Below, one piece after another: positions 48,419-56,832 of a stretch of DNA of 64,000 nt (positions are counted from its first letter, which is position 1; every line of letters starts with the position of its first letter). The notes beneath the pieces are model-generated. The model was not told where the DNA came from and made no database searches. It worked only from the letters and a program-made list of their open reading frames with translations. Position numbers and translations under genes: made by a program. Source of the DNA: Ectopseudomonas mendocina (lineage in GTDB: Bacteria > Pseudomonadota > Gammaproteobacteria > Pseudomonadales > Pseudomonadaceae); the NCBI RefSeq assembly GCF_008041835.1, contig NZ_VRYE01000025.1, positions 1-64,000 of the forward strand, in the 5' to 3' direction.

Positions 48419-49393
48419 GTGTCTGTCGTAGAAGCCAAACCCAAACTGAAACGCAGCGACCTGATCTGGACGCTGATCGGACTCGGTGCCGTGGTCTTCT
48501 CTGGCTTTCTGCTCTACCGCGAACTGCGCACTATTTCCCTCGACGAAATCAAGGGCAGCCTCGAAGCGATCTCCCACATGAACTGGCTGCTCGCCGCTGC
48601 CGCGACACTCGGCGCTTACTGGGCGCTGGCCTGGTACGACCGCATTGCCGTCGCCCACCTGGGCAAGAAGATTCCCTGGCGCTTCATCACCCTCTGTTCC
48701 TTCACCACCTATGCCCTGGCCCACAATATCGGCGCCTCGGTGTTTTCCGGGGCGGTGGTGCGTTACCGCGCCTATCGCAGCAAGGGGCTGACGCCACAGG
48801 AAATCGGCATCCTCATCGTCTTCTGCTCCTTCACCTTCGCCCTTGGCACACTGCTGGCCAGCGGCTGTGTGCTGATCGCCCAACCGGATCTGATCCACCG
48901 CGTCGTCGACGTCACTCCGCTGGTGTCCATCGCCATCGGCGGCGTCCTGCTCGGCCTGGTCGGCCTCTACGTGCTCGGTTCCTGGCGCCAGTTCAAGCCC
49001 TGGACCCTGGGCAAGCTGCATGTGGAATATCCACGCCTGCCCATCGTCAGCCGTCAGTTGCTGGCCGGCCCGCTGGAGCTGTTGTGCGCAGCGGCAATCA
49101 TCTACTTCGCCCTGCCGGCCGATAACCATCCCGGCTATCTGGTGGTACTCGGCGTGTTCCTCGCCTCTTTCTCGCTGGCGCTGCTGTCCCATGCACCAGG
49201 CGGCCTGGGCGTGCTGGAGGTGACCTTCCTCGCCGCCCTGCCGGAAATCCCCGCCGCCGATGTACTGGCCGCGCTGATCGTATTCCGCATGTTCTACCTG
49301 CTGCTGCCCTTCGCCCTGTCGCTGTTGGTGGTGCTGGGCTTCGAGTGGAGCCAGTGGAAGGAAAAGCAACTGGGCAACAACCTGCCGTCCTGA
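48419..49393 (+). CDS. YbhN/UPF0104-type membrane protein (LPG synthase TM domain)
   Basis: The 324-residue protein is almost entirely membrane segments (about eight), with NIGASVFSGAVVRYRAYR and SHAPGGLGVLEVTFL. These are signatures of the lysylphosphatidylglycerol-synthase transmembrane family without the catalytic domain. It may flip or bind a lipid, but the function is unproven. I choose the GTG at 48419, preceded by AGGAA. An earlier in-frame ATG at 48368 lacks a ribosome site. Confidence 0.85.
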   Translation: MSVVEAKPKLKRSDLIWTLIGLGAVVFSGFLLYRELRTISLDEIKGSLEAISHMNWLLAAAATLGAYWALAWYDRIAVAHLGKKIPWRFITLCSFTTYALAHNIGASVFSGAVVRYRAYRSKGLTPQEIGILIVFCSFTFALGTLLASGCVLIAQPDLIHRVVDVTPLVSIAIGGVLLGLVGLYVLGSWRQFKPWTLGKLHVEYPRLPIVSRQLLAGPLELLCAAAIIYFALPADNHPGYLVVLGVFLASFSLALLSHAPGGLGVLEVTFLAALPEIPAADVLAALIVFRMFYLLLPFALSLLVVLGFEWSQWKEKQLGNNLPS

Positions 49394-49457
49394 CGGCTCG
49401 CCGCCACCGCTTTGCTGACATAGAATGCGCGGCCATTTTGCGGCCCTGCGTTCTGTC

Positions 49458-50723
49458 ATGTCCTTCAGCACTCCCGCCCGCGCCTGCGGCATCGACTTCG
49501 GCACCTCCAACTCCACCGTCGGCTGGCTACGTCCCGGCCAGGACAGCCTGCTGCCCCTGGAAGACGGCAAGATCACCCTGCCCTCGGTGATTTTCTTCAA
49601 CACCGAAGAGCGTCGCCCGGTCTATGGCCGTCTGGCCCTGCACGAATACCTGGAAGGCTACGAAGGCCGGCTGATGCGCTCGCTGAAGAGCCTGCTCGGC
49701 TCCAAGCTGCTGAAGAGCGAAACCACCGTGCTGGGCAGTGCCCTGCCGTTCAAGGATCTGCTCGGGTTCTTTATCGGCGAGCTGAAAAAGCGCGCCGAGA
49801 CCCAGGCCGAACGGGCCTTCGAGGAAGTGGTGCTGGGCCGCCCGGTATTCTTCGTCGATGACGACCCAGCGGCCGACCAGGAAGCGCAGAACACCCTGGT
49901 GGCCGTGGCGCACAAGCTCGGCTTCAAGGACGTGTCGTTCCAGTACGAGCCCATTGCCGCGGCCTTCGACTACGAGTCGAACCTGAACCGCGAGGAGCTG
50001 GTGCTGATCGTCGACATCGGCGGCGGCACCTCGGACTTCTCTCTGGTGCGTCTGGCCCCTGAGCGCCATCATCTAGCCGAGCGCCAGGGCGACATCCTCG
50101 CCACCGGCGGCGTGCACATCGGCGGTACCGACTTCGACAAACAGCTGTCGCTGGCCGGGGTGATGCCGCTGTTCGGCTATGGCAGCCGGATGAAAAGCGA
50201 CGCCTTCATGCCCACCAGCTACCACCTCAACCTGGCCACCTGGCACACCATCAATGCGCTGTACGCGCAGAAGACCCAGCTCGCCCTGCAGAACATGCGC
50301 TACGACATCGTCGACGCCACCGGCATCGACCGCCTGTTCGGCCTGATCGAACAGCGCGCCGGGCACTGGCTGGCGATGCAGGTGGAAGACAGCAAGATCG
50401 CCCTCAGCGAACAGGACGCACGCCCCATCGACCTGTCGCGCGTCGAGCCGGGCCTGGTCGCCGAGCTGACCCGCCCCTTGTTCGAGAACGCCATCGATCC
50501 GCTGCTTGAACGCATCCGCGCCAGCCTTACGCAGTTGCTCAGCGATGCCGGCATCAGCGCCGATCAGGTCGACACGCTGTTCTTCACCGGTGGCTCCAGC
50601 GGCGTGCCGGCGCTGCGCCAGAGCGTGGCGGCGATGCTGCCGAATGCGCGCAGCGTGGAAGGCAACACCTTTGGCAGCATTGGTAGTGGCCTGGCCATCG
50701 AAGCCAAGAAACGCTACGGGTGA
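49458..50723 (+). CDS. Short Hsp70-family chaperone (YegD-like)
   Basis: The 421-residue protein is an actin-fold ATPase with GIDFGTSNSTVG (phosphate 1), DIGGGTSDFS (phosphate 2) and TGGSSGVPAL (adenosine). It ends without the Hsp70 substrate-binding domain, as in E. coli YegD. Client and partner proteins are unknown. The ATG at 49458 fits the conserved N-terminus; an upstream ATG adds 11 odd residues. Confidence 0.9.
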   Translation: MSFSTPARACGIDFGTSNSTVGWLRPGQDSLLPLEDGKITLPSVIFFNTEERRPVYGRLALHEYLEGYEGRLMRSLKSLLGSKLLKSETTVLGSALPFKDLLGFFIGELKKRAETQAERAFEEVVLGRPVFFVDDDPAADQEAQNTLVAVAHKLGFKDVSFQYEPIAAAFDYESNLNREELVLIVDIGGGTSDFSLVRLAPERHHLAERQGDILATGGVHIGGTDFDKQLSLAGVMPLFGYGSRMKSDAFMPTSYHLNLATWHTINALYAQKTQLALQNMRYDIVDATGIDRLFGLIEQRAGHWLAMQVEDSKIALSEQDARPIDLSRVEPGLVAELTRPLFENAIDPLLERIRASLTQLLSDAGISADQVDTLFFTGGSSGVPALRQSVAAMLPNARSVEGNTFGSIGSGLAIEAKKRYG

Positions 50724-50754
50724 CGGTCTGCTGCGCGTCGGCCCTGCTGCGTTA

Positions 50755-50812
50755 AAAACAGGCTCGAAATGCTCATGTACAAAAGTACACTCCGCTTTCT
50801 CGCCTGTTTTTG
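50755..50812. repeat. AAAAACAGGC/GCCTGTTTTT repeat element
   Basis: The perfect 10-bp outer arms (50755-50764 and 50803-50812) enclose a TGTAC-AAAA-GTACA hairpin. This resembles a common Pseudomonas intergenic repeat. With its T-run it may also terminate transcription after the yegD-like gene. Confidence 0.75.
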
Positions 50813-50894
50813 CCTTGTAGGACTCTAGCTCGCAAGACCTCCACATACGCAGGCTTTGCTTAGAGCTCACTTTTTAATTTTGAGGAACCGCACG

Positions 50895-51425
50895 ATGAAA
50901 GCCCAGCTGGAAGAACTGATCGCCAAGATAAGCTCCGGCTGTCTGCCCGAGGACGAGATTGCGCGCATCGCTGACGAGGCCGCACAGGCCTATGCCGACC
51001 CGGCTGCCTTCCTCGCCGCCAACCCGGACGTCAACTACGACGACGAATTCCCCATCCCGCTGGGCGAGTGGGTGGTGGTCGGCAGCCTGCCGGAGACCGT
51101 GCTGTTCCAGGCCGACAGCTATGAAGAGCTGTTCCAGCGCATCACCGAATCCTTCGGCCCGCAGGTGCAGTTCGTGCTCAAGGCCAAGCAACTGGCCAAG
51201 ACCGAGCCGCTGAAAGCACTCAACCGCATCCAGGTACAACTCTCGGCGTTGTCGCCAGAGACCGGCGGTTACGTGCTGGTGGACTTCAGCGAGCCGCTGG
51301 ACGACGAACTGCAGGCCGTACTGGTGTACGCCAGCGACCTGCCACGGGTACTGGAGCTGGCGGTGGAGGTGGGCATCTACGCCGCACCAGCGCTGCAAGC
51401 CCTGCAAGAACAGGCGCAAGACTGA
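50895..51425 (+). CDS. Conserved hypothetical protein
   Basis: The 176-residue soluble protein is acidic, with no signal peptide, membrane span or motif I recognise. The start MKAQLEELIAKISSG has a GAGGAA ribosome site seven bases upstream. The middle reads FPIPLGEWVVVGSLPETVLF and the C-terminal half is helical. It is a single gene between a repeat element and the convergent AEC transporter gene. I cannot assign a function. Confidence 0.75.
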   Translation: MKAQLEELIAKISSGCLPEDEIARIADEAAQAYADPAAFLAANPDVNYDDEFPIPLGEWVVVGSLPETVLFQADSYEELFQRITESFGPQVQFVLKAKQLAKTEPLKALNRIQVQLSALSPETGGYVLVDFSEPLDDELQAVLVYASDLPRVLELAVEVGIYAAPALQALQEQAQD

Positions 51426-51461
51426 GCCACCAACGCGCACGGTTCGATACACCGGCCAGGC

Positions 51462-52361
51462 TCAGAATCCCACCAGCAGCATCCACCCCGGCAAGGTCAT
51501 CGCCGCCAGCAGCGTGGACAGGGAAATCGCCGCGCTGACGCTGCGGCTATCCTCAGCGGTGCGGGCGAAGGCCATTACATTGACCCCGCTGGGGCAGGCC
51601 GCGAGCAATACCAGCACACTGCGCGCGGTGTCGTTGAGGCCGGGGAGCAGGCCGCTGAGCCACCAGACCAGCGCCGGGAACACCAGTAGTTTGACCAGCG
51701 CCACGCCCCAGGCCTCGCCCGTTGGGCGCAGGCGATAGCGCGACAAGCTGGCGCCGAGCACGATCAGCGCGCAGGGCAAGGCGGCCTGCCCCAGCCAGGT
51801 GACTGCACGCCACAGGCTTTCCGGCACCTGCAGTCCGGACAGGTTGAGCAGTGCCCCCAATCCCAGACCGATGATCATCGGGTTGGCCAGGTTCTTCAGA
51901 AGTGCGCGGCCGTTGACGCGCTCCTGGCTGCCAAAGGCAGCGTAAAAGCTGTGCAGGGAAAACAGCGTGAGGCTGTGAAACACCAGGATGGCGAAGACGT
52001 AGAGCAGGCCGTCATTACCCATCAGACTGGCGATCAGCGGGATGCCGACCAGCACGTTGTTGGAGAATGCCGCCACCAATCCCAGCGGCGTCGCCGTACC
52101 GCGCCGCCAATGCGCCAGCACGTTGACCACGACGAACACCAGCAGTACCGGCAGGTAGTACGCCAGCAGCAACACAGGCGACAGGCCCTCGGCGAGCGAT
52201 GCCTTGGCGATGCCGGCGAACAGCAGCGTCGGCATGAACAGCTTGAAGGTGATGTTGGCCAGACCGGCCGCCGACTCGGTGGTGAGCCACTGGCGCCAAC
52301 CCAATACATAGCCAAGAACGATCAAAGCGAAGATCGGCAGAATTGCCTGTGCCGCGAGCAT
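51462..52361 (-). CDS. AEC family transporter
   Basis: The 299-residue protein has about ten membrane helices in two similar halves and the FSNNVLVGIPL motif of the auxin efflux carrier family. Bacterial members include malonate/malate and sodium-linked carriers; the substrate cannot be predicted here. I choose the ATG at 52361, where the first helix (AILPIFALIVLGYVLGW) begins. The longer frame upstream is basic and cysteine-rich and is not typical. Confidence 0.85.
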   Translation of the reverse strand: MLAAQAILPIFALIVLGYVLGWRQWLTTESAAGLANITFKLFMPTLLFAGIAKASLAEGLSPVLLLAYYLPVLLVFVVVNVLAHWRRGTATPLGLVAAFSNNVLVGIPLIASLMGNDGLLYVFAILVFHSLTLFSLHSFYAAFGSQERVNGRALLKNLANPMIIGLGLGALLNLSGLQVPESLWRAVTWLGQAALPCALIVLGASLSRYRLRPTGEAWGVALVKLLVFPALVWWLSGLLPGLNDTARSVLVLLAACPSGVNVMAFARTAEDSRSVSAAISLSTLLAAMTLPGWMLLVGF

Positions 52362-52634
52362 TGCTGAGCCTGCCTCCAGGGAACTGCAAAAGAGGACGGA
52401 TCGAGCACGACCCGCGAGGGGCGCCAAGCATACGCGTGCCCGGCATCCAGCGCGATGCTTTGCCAAACATTCGCCGCCACGCTTAACACCCGGCCACAAG
52501 CCACGAGATAGAGCACTTCGATCAAGTATTGAGAGCATCGATGTTCACTATCAGGTCAGTCAAGTTCCTATCTGCACTCATGTCCTCAAGAATTGACTCC
52601 GAAGCCACTTATTACTCCCTACGGAGACATCGAC

Positions 52635-53066
52635 ATGAAAGCTCAACTGACCCTCGCCACTCTGGCCCTTAGTCTGATCACCACCAGCGTATTCGCCGCT
52701 CCGAGCAGCGCGCCCTTCCCTCTGGTGGGTGAAGCCAAGGACAGCCAGGTCCAACAACAACCCGTCGCACCGCTGGCCGAAGATGGTTACGACCGTACTC
52801 CCGGCAGCCAGCGCATTCAGCTGGTAGAAGGTGGATATGAACGTACCCCTGGCGCCCAGCGCATCCAGCTGGCTGAAGACGGCTCTGACCGCACTCCCGG
52901 CAGCCAGCGTATCCAGCTGGTAGAAGGCGGATATGAGCGTACCCCTGGTGCCCAGCGCGTTCAGCTGGCCGAAGGTGGTTACGAACGTACTCCTGGCGCA
53001 CAGCGTGTACAGCTGGCCGAAGGCGGCTCTGATCGCCTGATCGAACAACGTGGACGCACTGCATAA
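52635..53066 (+). CDS. Secreted 16-residue repeat protein
   Basis: The 143-residue protein has a clear signal peptide (cut near AFAAP, about 21). A short linker precedes five tandem 16-residue repeats of the form LAE(D/G)G-Y-(D/E)RTPG(S/A)QR(I/V)Q and a final partial unit ending GGSDRLIEQRGRTA. The first four copies alternate in two types, so the ancestral unit may have been a 32-residue pair. Relatives in Pseudomonas are sometimes labelled phage infection proteins, but I know of no proven role. A good terminator follows. A GGAGA ribosome site supports the ATG. Confidence 0.85.
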   Translation: MKAQLTLATLALSLITTSVFAAPSSAPFPLVGEAKDSQVQQQPVAPLAEDGYDRTPGSQRIQLVEGGYERTPGAQRIQLAEDGSDRTPGSQRIQLVEGGYERTPGAQRVQLAEGGYERTPGAQRVQLAEGGSDRLIEQRGRTA

Positions 53067-53084
53067 GTGCTATCGCAACACCCC

Positions 53085-53110
53085 AAGCCCGGCACAGGCC
53101 GGGCTTTTTC
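53085..53110 (+). terminator. Rho-independent terminator
   Basis: AAGCCCGGC pairs perfectly with GCCGGGCTT around ACAG, followed by a T-run. It closes the repeat-protein gene; the desaturase gene ends about 45 bases further, reading toward it. Confidence 0.9.
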
Positions 53111-53153
53111 ATGCCTGCGATTTATAGGCGAGCGCGCACTGGCACGCAGCGAG

Positions 53154-54236
53154 TCATGCCATCCCTGCAGAGGGCAAGCGGTAGATCCAGATACGTCGAA
53201 GCACAGTCGCAAACTGCCCCCACAAGGTGCCGCAGTTGTAATGCTGGCCATAACGCTCGGCGATCAGGCGCACCTCACGTGCCAGTTCGGCATAGCGCCG
53301 CGCCGGCAGATCCGGGAACAGGTGATGCTCGATCTGATGACTGAGGTTGCCGGTCAGGATATGCAGCAGCGGCCCACCGGACAGATTGCTCGAGCCGCGC
53401 AGTTGGCGCAGATACCAGTGCCCGCGCGTCTCCCCTTGCAATATTTCTGGCGCAAAGACCGCCGCCTTCTCGGTGAAATGACCGCAGAAGATCACCAGAA
53501 AGGTCCATAGATTGCGCAGCAGATTGGCCACCAGATTGCCGGTCAGTACGGCCAGTGCATTGGCGCCGAGCAGCAGGGCCAGCAGCGGAAACGCCAGATA
53601 GTCCTTGCCCCACTGCCGCGCCAGCTTGGCACCGAACTGACGTGCCAGCGGACGCACCTCCTCCTTGCTGATGCGGCCTTTCACCAGCTTGTCCAGGCGC
53701 AGGTGCTGGATCGCCACCGCGTACTGGAACAGCAGCGCCTGGATCGTCACCCACAGGGGCTGCCAACGGTAGAAAGGCTTCCAACGCTGCTCCGGGAACA
53801 GGCGCACCACGCCGTAGCCGACGTCATCGTCCATGCCCAGCACGTTGGTGTAGGTGTGATGCACGTGGTTATGGGTGTGCCGCCAGAAGTCAGCGGGGCC
53901 GACGATGTCCCATTCATACTGACGCCCGGCGAATTCCGGGTCGTTCATCCAGTCGTACTGGCCGTGCATCACGTTGTGGCCCAGCTCCATGTTCTCGAGG
54001 ATCTTGCCCAGGCCCAGCAAGAATGTGCCGAGCAGCCAGGTCGGCGGGAACCAACCGAACATCAGCAGCGCGCGGCCGCTCCAACAGCACAGGCGCACGG
54101 CACTGCGCACTCGGCGGATATAACGCGCGTCGTGTTCACCCAGGTCAGCCAGCGTACGCTGGCGCAGGGCGTCCAGCTCCTGGCCGAAGGCCTCCAGCTC
54201 GGCAGGGTTCAGCTCTCGATCAAGGCGGACAGTCAC
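53154..54236 (-). CDS. desB: Acyl-CoA delta-9 fatty acid desaturase
   Basis: The 360-residue membrane di-iron enzyme has the three histidine boxes HNVMH, HNHVHH and HQIEHH plus hydrophobic spans. It inserts double bonds into saturated acyl chains. In P. aeruginosa this gene is cotranscribed with the reductase next door and repressed by DesT. The GTG at 54236 overlaps the reductase stop by four bases (GTGA), so the two are coupled. Confidence 0.92.
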   Translation of the reverse strand: MTVRLDRELNPAELEAFGQELDALRQRTLADLGEHDARYIRRVRSAVRLCCWSGRALLMFGWFPPTWLLGTFLLGLGKILENMELGHNVMHGQYDWMNDPEFAGRQYEWDIVGPADFWRHTHNHVHHTYTNVLGMDDDVGYGVVRLFPEQRWKPFYRWQPLWVTIQALLFQYAVAIQHLRLDKLVKGRISKEEVRPLARQFGAKLARQWGKDYLAFPLLALLLGANALAVLTGNLVANLLRNLWTFLVIFCGHFTEKAAVFAPEILQGETRGHWYLRQLRGSSNLSGGPLLHILTGNLSHQIEHHLFPDLPARRYAELAREVRLIAERYGQHYNCGTLWGQFATVLRRIWIYRLPSAGMA

Positions 54237-55318
54237 AGGTCGATCTCCACATCCCCATGCGGGGCACTGACACACAAACGAATGGGTTGGTTGGGCTCGG
54301 CGAACAACGCGCCACTGCGCAGATCACGCACCGTACCGGCCAGCAGCAGGCAGGTGCAGCTGGTGCAGATGCCCTGGCGACAGCCATGAGCCGGACGCAA
54401 CCCGGCCGCCTCGGCTTGCTCCAGCAGACTGGCGGTGCTGCTGCCCGAGACCTGCTGCTGGCTGCGGGCAAAGCTCAGGCGGATCGCCCTCGCCTGCGCG
54501 TCGGCCAATACCGGCAACGGGCTGAAACTTTCCGATTGCAGGCTGCCTCCGCGTCCGGCGTCATGCAACCCGCCACAGGCCTGCTCGACGAACCCACGCG
54601 GGCCACAGACCCGCACATGCTCACCCGGCAATGCGGCCAGCCGCTCGGCCGACAGCCGCTCGCCCTCACCACTGAAAGCCCACTGCACCTGGAAGTTGGC
54701 ATGCCGTGCCGCCAGTGCCTGCAGCTCTTCAGCAAAGGCCTGCTGGCCGCGATGCCGCACCTGATGCAGCAGTGTCACCGGCGCAGAAAAGCCTCGCGCC
54801 AGCGCCTCACGCAATAACCCGAGCAACGGCGTGATGCCGCTGCCGGCCGCCAGCAACAGCACCGCGCGCGGCTCTTGCGGCCAGGCGAAGTCACCAAAGG
54901 CCTGGCCCAGTTCGATGAGTTGCCCCACGGCCAGATTATCGAGCAGCAGATTGGATAACCGCCCACCGGGTTGACGCTTGATCGCGACCTCGATACGCCC
55001 GTCGGCCGCCACCGAGGTCAGGCTGTAACTGCGCCCGTGACGCACCCCGTCCTGCTGCAGATACAGCTGAACATGCTGCCCGGCACGCCAGCCGCGCGCG
55101 TTGCCGTTGCAACGCAGTTGTATCGCCAGCATGTCGTCGGCCACCCAGCGGCGTGACTCGACCCGCGCATAAACACGATTGAGGCGCAGCGCCGGGTGCA
55201 ACAGGCGCAGGCAGAGATCGACATCCGCCTCGCGCAACCAGCCGCCCGCACAGAGCCGGCGCAGCGGCTGCAGAGCAGGCGACAAGCGCCGCGCCAATGA
55301 CAGGGGAATCAGGGGCAT
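54233..55318 (-). CDS. desC: Ferredoxin reductase for the desaturase
   Basis: The 361-residue oxidoreductase has an FAD domain (GRSYSLTS, about 94-101), an NAD domain (LAAGSGITPLLGL) and a C-terminal plant-type 2Fe-2S domain with cysteines in CRQGICTSCTC and a fourth near RLCVS. It should pass electrons from NAD(P)H to the desaturase encoded next to it. It is first in the operon behind the DesT operators. Confidence 0.92.
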   Translation of the reverse strand: MPLIPLSLARRLSPALQPLRRLCAGGWLREADVDLCLRLLHPALRLNRVYARVESRRWVADDMLAIQLRCNGNARGWRAGQHVQLYLQQDGVRHGRSYSLTSVAADGRIEVAIKRQPGGRLSNLLLDNLAVGQLIELGQAFGDFAWPQEPRAVLLLAAGSGITPLLGLLREALARGFSAPVTLLHQVRHRGQQAFAEELQALAARHANFQVQWAFSGEGERLSAERLAALPGEHVRVCGPRGFVEQACGGLHDAGRGGSLQSESFSPLPVLADAQARAIRLSFARSQQQVSGSSTASLLEQAEAAGLRPAHGCRQGICTSCTCLLLAGTVRDLRSGALFAEPNQPIRLCVSAPHGDVEIDL

Positions 55319-55331
55319 CCGTAATTATCCA

Positions 55332-55347
55332 GTGAACACTTGTTCAC
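55332..55347. promoter_or_regulatory. DesT operator 1 (predicted)
   Basis: GTGAACA-CT-TGTTCAC is a perfect 7+7 dyad 14 bases upstream of the reductase start, in the divergent gap with the regulator. It resembles the DesT-type TGAAC dyads of P. aeruginosa. Confidence 0.8.
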
Positions 55348-55373
55348 AAGACTGGCAGAAAGCCCATATTTCA

Positions 55374-55389
55374 GTCAACACTTGTACAC
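55374..55389. promoter_or_regulatory. DesT operator 2 (predicted)
   Basis: GTCAACA-CT-TGTACAC is a second copy of the dyad with one change in each half, 42 bases from the first, close to four helical turns. Confidence 0.7.
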
Positions 55390-55450
55390 AGACTGCTGTC
55401 ACCGCGGTTCGACGCTGCCGCCCTGCTTTGCTAGAGTGCGGCATCCCTCA

Positions 55451-56101
55451 ATGATCCGATTCCGCATGACGCCACGCGCCGAACAAAAGCAGCAGACCCG
55501 CCAGTCCCTGATGGACGCCGCCCTCACGCTAATGGAAAGCGGGCGCGGCTTTGGCAGCCTGAGCCTGCGCGAAGTGACGCGCGTCGCCGGTATCGTGCCC
55601 ACCGGTTTCTATCGGCACTTCGCCGACATGGACGAACTCGGCCTGGCACTGGTGGCGGAAGTCGGTGAGACCTTTCGCGCGGCGATCCGCCAGGTACGCC
55701 GCCATGAATTCGAGATGCGCGGCATGATCGATGCCTCGGTGCGCATCTTCCTCGCTGAAGTGGCGGCCAACCACGCTCAGTTCCTATTTCTCGCCCGCGA
55801 GCAGTACGGCGGCTCACAACCTGTGCGCCAGGCCATTGCCGCCCTGCGCGAACGCATCACCAGCGACCTGGCCGCCGATCTCAAGCTGATGAACCGCATG
55901 CCGCACCTCGACGATGCAGCGCTCGACGTGGTCTCGGATCTGGTGGTCAAAACCGTCTTCGCCACCTTGCCCGAGCTGATCGATCCGCCCGCCGAAACCC
56001 TGCCCGCGCACCTCACCGCAGAGGCCAAGGTCATCCAGCAACTACGCTTCATCATGGTCGGTGGCAAGCATTGGCTGGGGCTGGGCAAGCCTTCAGACTA
56101 G
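55451..56101 (+). CDS. desT: TetR-family regulator DesT
   Basis: The 216-residue regulator has an N-terminal helix-turn-helix (LREVTRVAGIVPTGFYRHF, about 37-55) and a ligand domain. In P. aeruginosa DesT senses the ratio of saturated to unsaturated acyl-CoA and represses the desaturase-reductase operon. The divergent layout and two operators support the same job here. The start may be 55451 or the ATG 15 bases later; neither has a strong ribosome site. Confidence 0.9.
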   Translation: MIRFRMTPRAEQKQQTRQSLMDAALTLMESGRGFGSLSLREVTRVAGIVPTGFYRHFADMDELGLALVAEVGETFRAAIRQVRRHEFEMRGMIDASVRIFLAEVAANHAQFLFLAREQYGGSQPVRQAIAALRERITSDLAADLKLMNRMPHLDDAALDVVSDLVVKTVFATLPELIDPPAETLPAHLTAEAKVIQQLRFIMVGGKHWLGLGKPSD

Positions 56102-56165
56102 CGCGCACCAAAATCGCTCACCCCTAACAAAAACGCACCAAATCAAACCTGACCGCCTCGCCTAG

Positions 56166-56174
56166 TTATCCACA
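56166..56174 (+). promoter_or_regulatory. DnaA-box match (TTATCCACA)
   Basis: A perfect 9-base DnaA-box consensus lies in the desT-ureE gap, 40 bases upstream of the sigma-54 element. Three other perfect matches lie within the next 5.7 kb. Confidence 0.4.
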
Positions 56175-56213
56175 ACAGGCTTGAACGCCCCGCCCTGCGC
56201 CACTCTTCAGCCT

Positions 56214-56229
56214 TGGCAAGGCACTTGCA
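56214..56229 (+). promoter_or_regulatory. Sigma-54 promoter of ureEFG (predicted)
   Basis: TGGCAAG-GCAC-TTGCA matches the -24/-12 consensus with one mismatch, and GG (56215-56216) and GC (56227-56228) are correctly spaced. The start would be near 56240, 25 bases before ureE. Confidence 0.75.
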
Positions 56230-56264
56230 CTATTTCCGGGCACATTGCCCCGGAATAGATACGC

Positions 56265-56765
56265 ATGCTGGTGATCCACTCCCGAATCGCGCCGCAGAGC
56301 GCCTGCGACGCCGAACTGGAACTGACCTTCGAAGCCCGCAGCAAGAGCCGCCTGCGCTGCTTCACCACTGACGGTGAAGAGGTCGGCCTGTTTCTCGAAC
56401 GCGGCCAGCCGGCACTGGCCGATGGCGAGTGCCTGCTGGCCAAGGATGGCCGCATCGTGTGCGTGCGCGCCAAGGCCGAGCCGCTGCTGCATGTGACCTG
56501 CGCCAGCCCCTTCGAGCTGATGCGCGCCGCCTATCACCTGGGCAACCGCCATGTCGCCCTGCAACTGGGCGATGGCTGGCTGCGCCTGCCGGATGACTAC
56601 GTACTCAAGGCCATGCTGGAGCAGCTCGGCGCCACGGTCGAAGCCATCGAAGCGCCCTACCAGCCCGAACAGGGCGCCTATGGCGGCGGTCACCATCACT
56701 CCCATCATGGCGACGAGGAATTCAACTACGGCCCGCGCCTGCACCAGTTCGGGGTGCGCAAGTGA
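56265..56765 (+). CDS. ureE: Urease accessory protein UreE (nickel carrier)
   Basis: The 166-residue metallochaperone delivers nickel to the UreDFG complex. It has the N-terminal peptide-binding domain and the conserved GNRH metal site in the middle, with a histidine-rich tail (GGHHHSHHGDE, about 141-151) that can bind extra nickel. It is separated from the structural urease genes by about 13.5 kb and starts its own unit. Confidence 0.97.
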   Translation: MLVIHSRIAPQSACDAELELTFEARSKSRLRCFTTDGEEVGLFLERGQPALADGECLLAKDGRIVCVRAKAEPLLHVTCASPFELMRAAYHLGNRHVALQLGDGWLRLPDDYVLKAMLEQLGATVEAIEAPYQPEQGAYGGGHHHSHHGDEEFNYGPRLHQFGVRK

Positions 56766-56832
56766 GCCCGAGCCTATCGCGTCAGGCAGGGTGTCGCGGG
56801 GCGGCCCAAGCCGTGCGCAGCGGGGCAAAATC

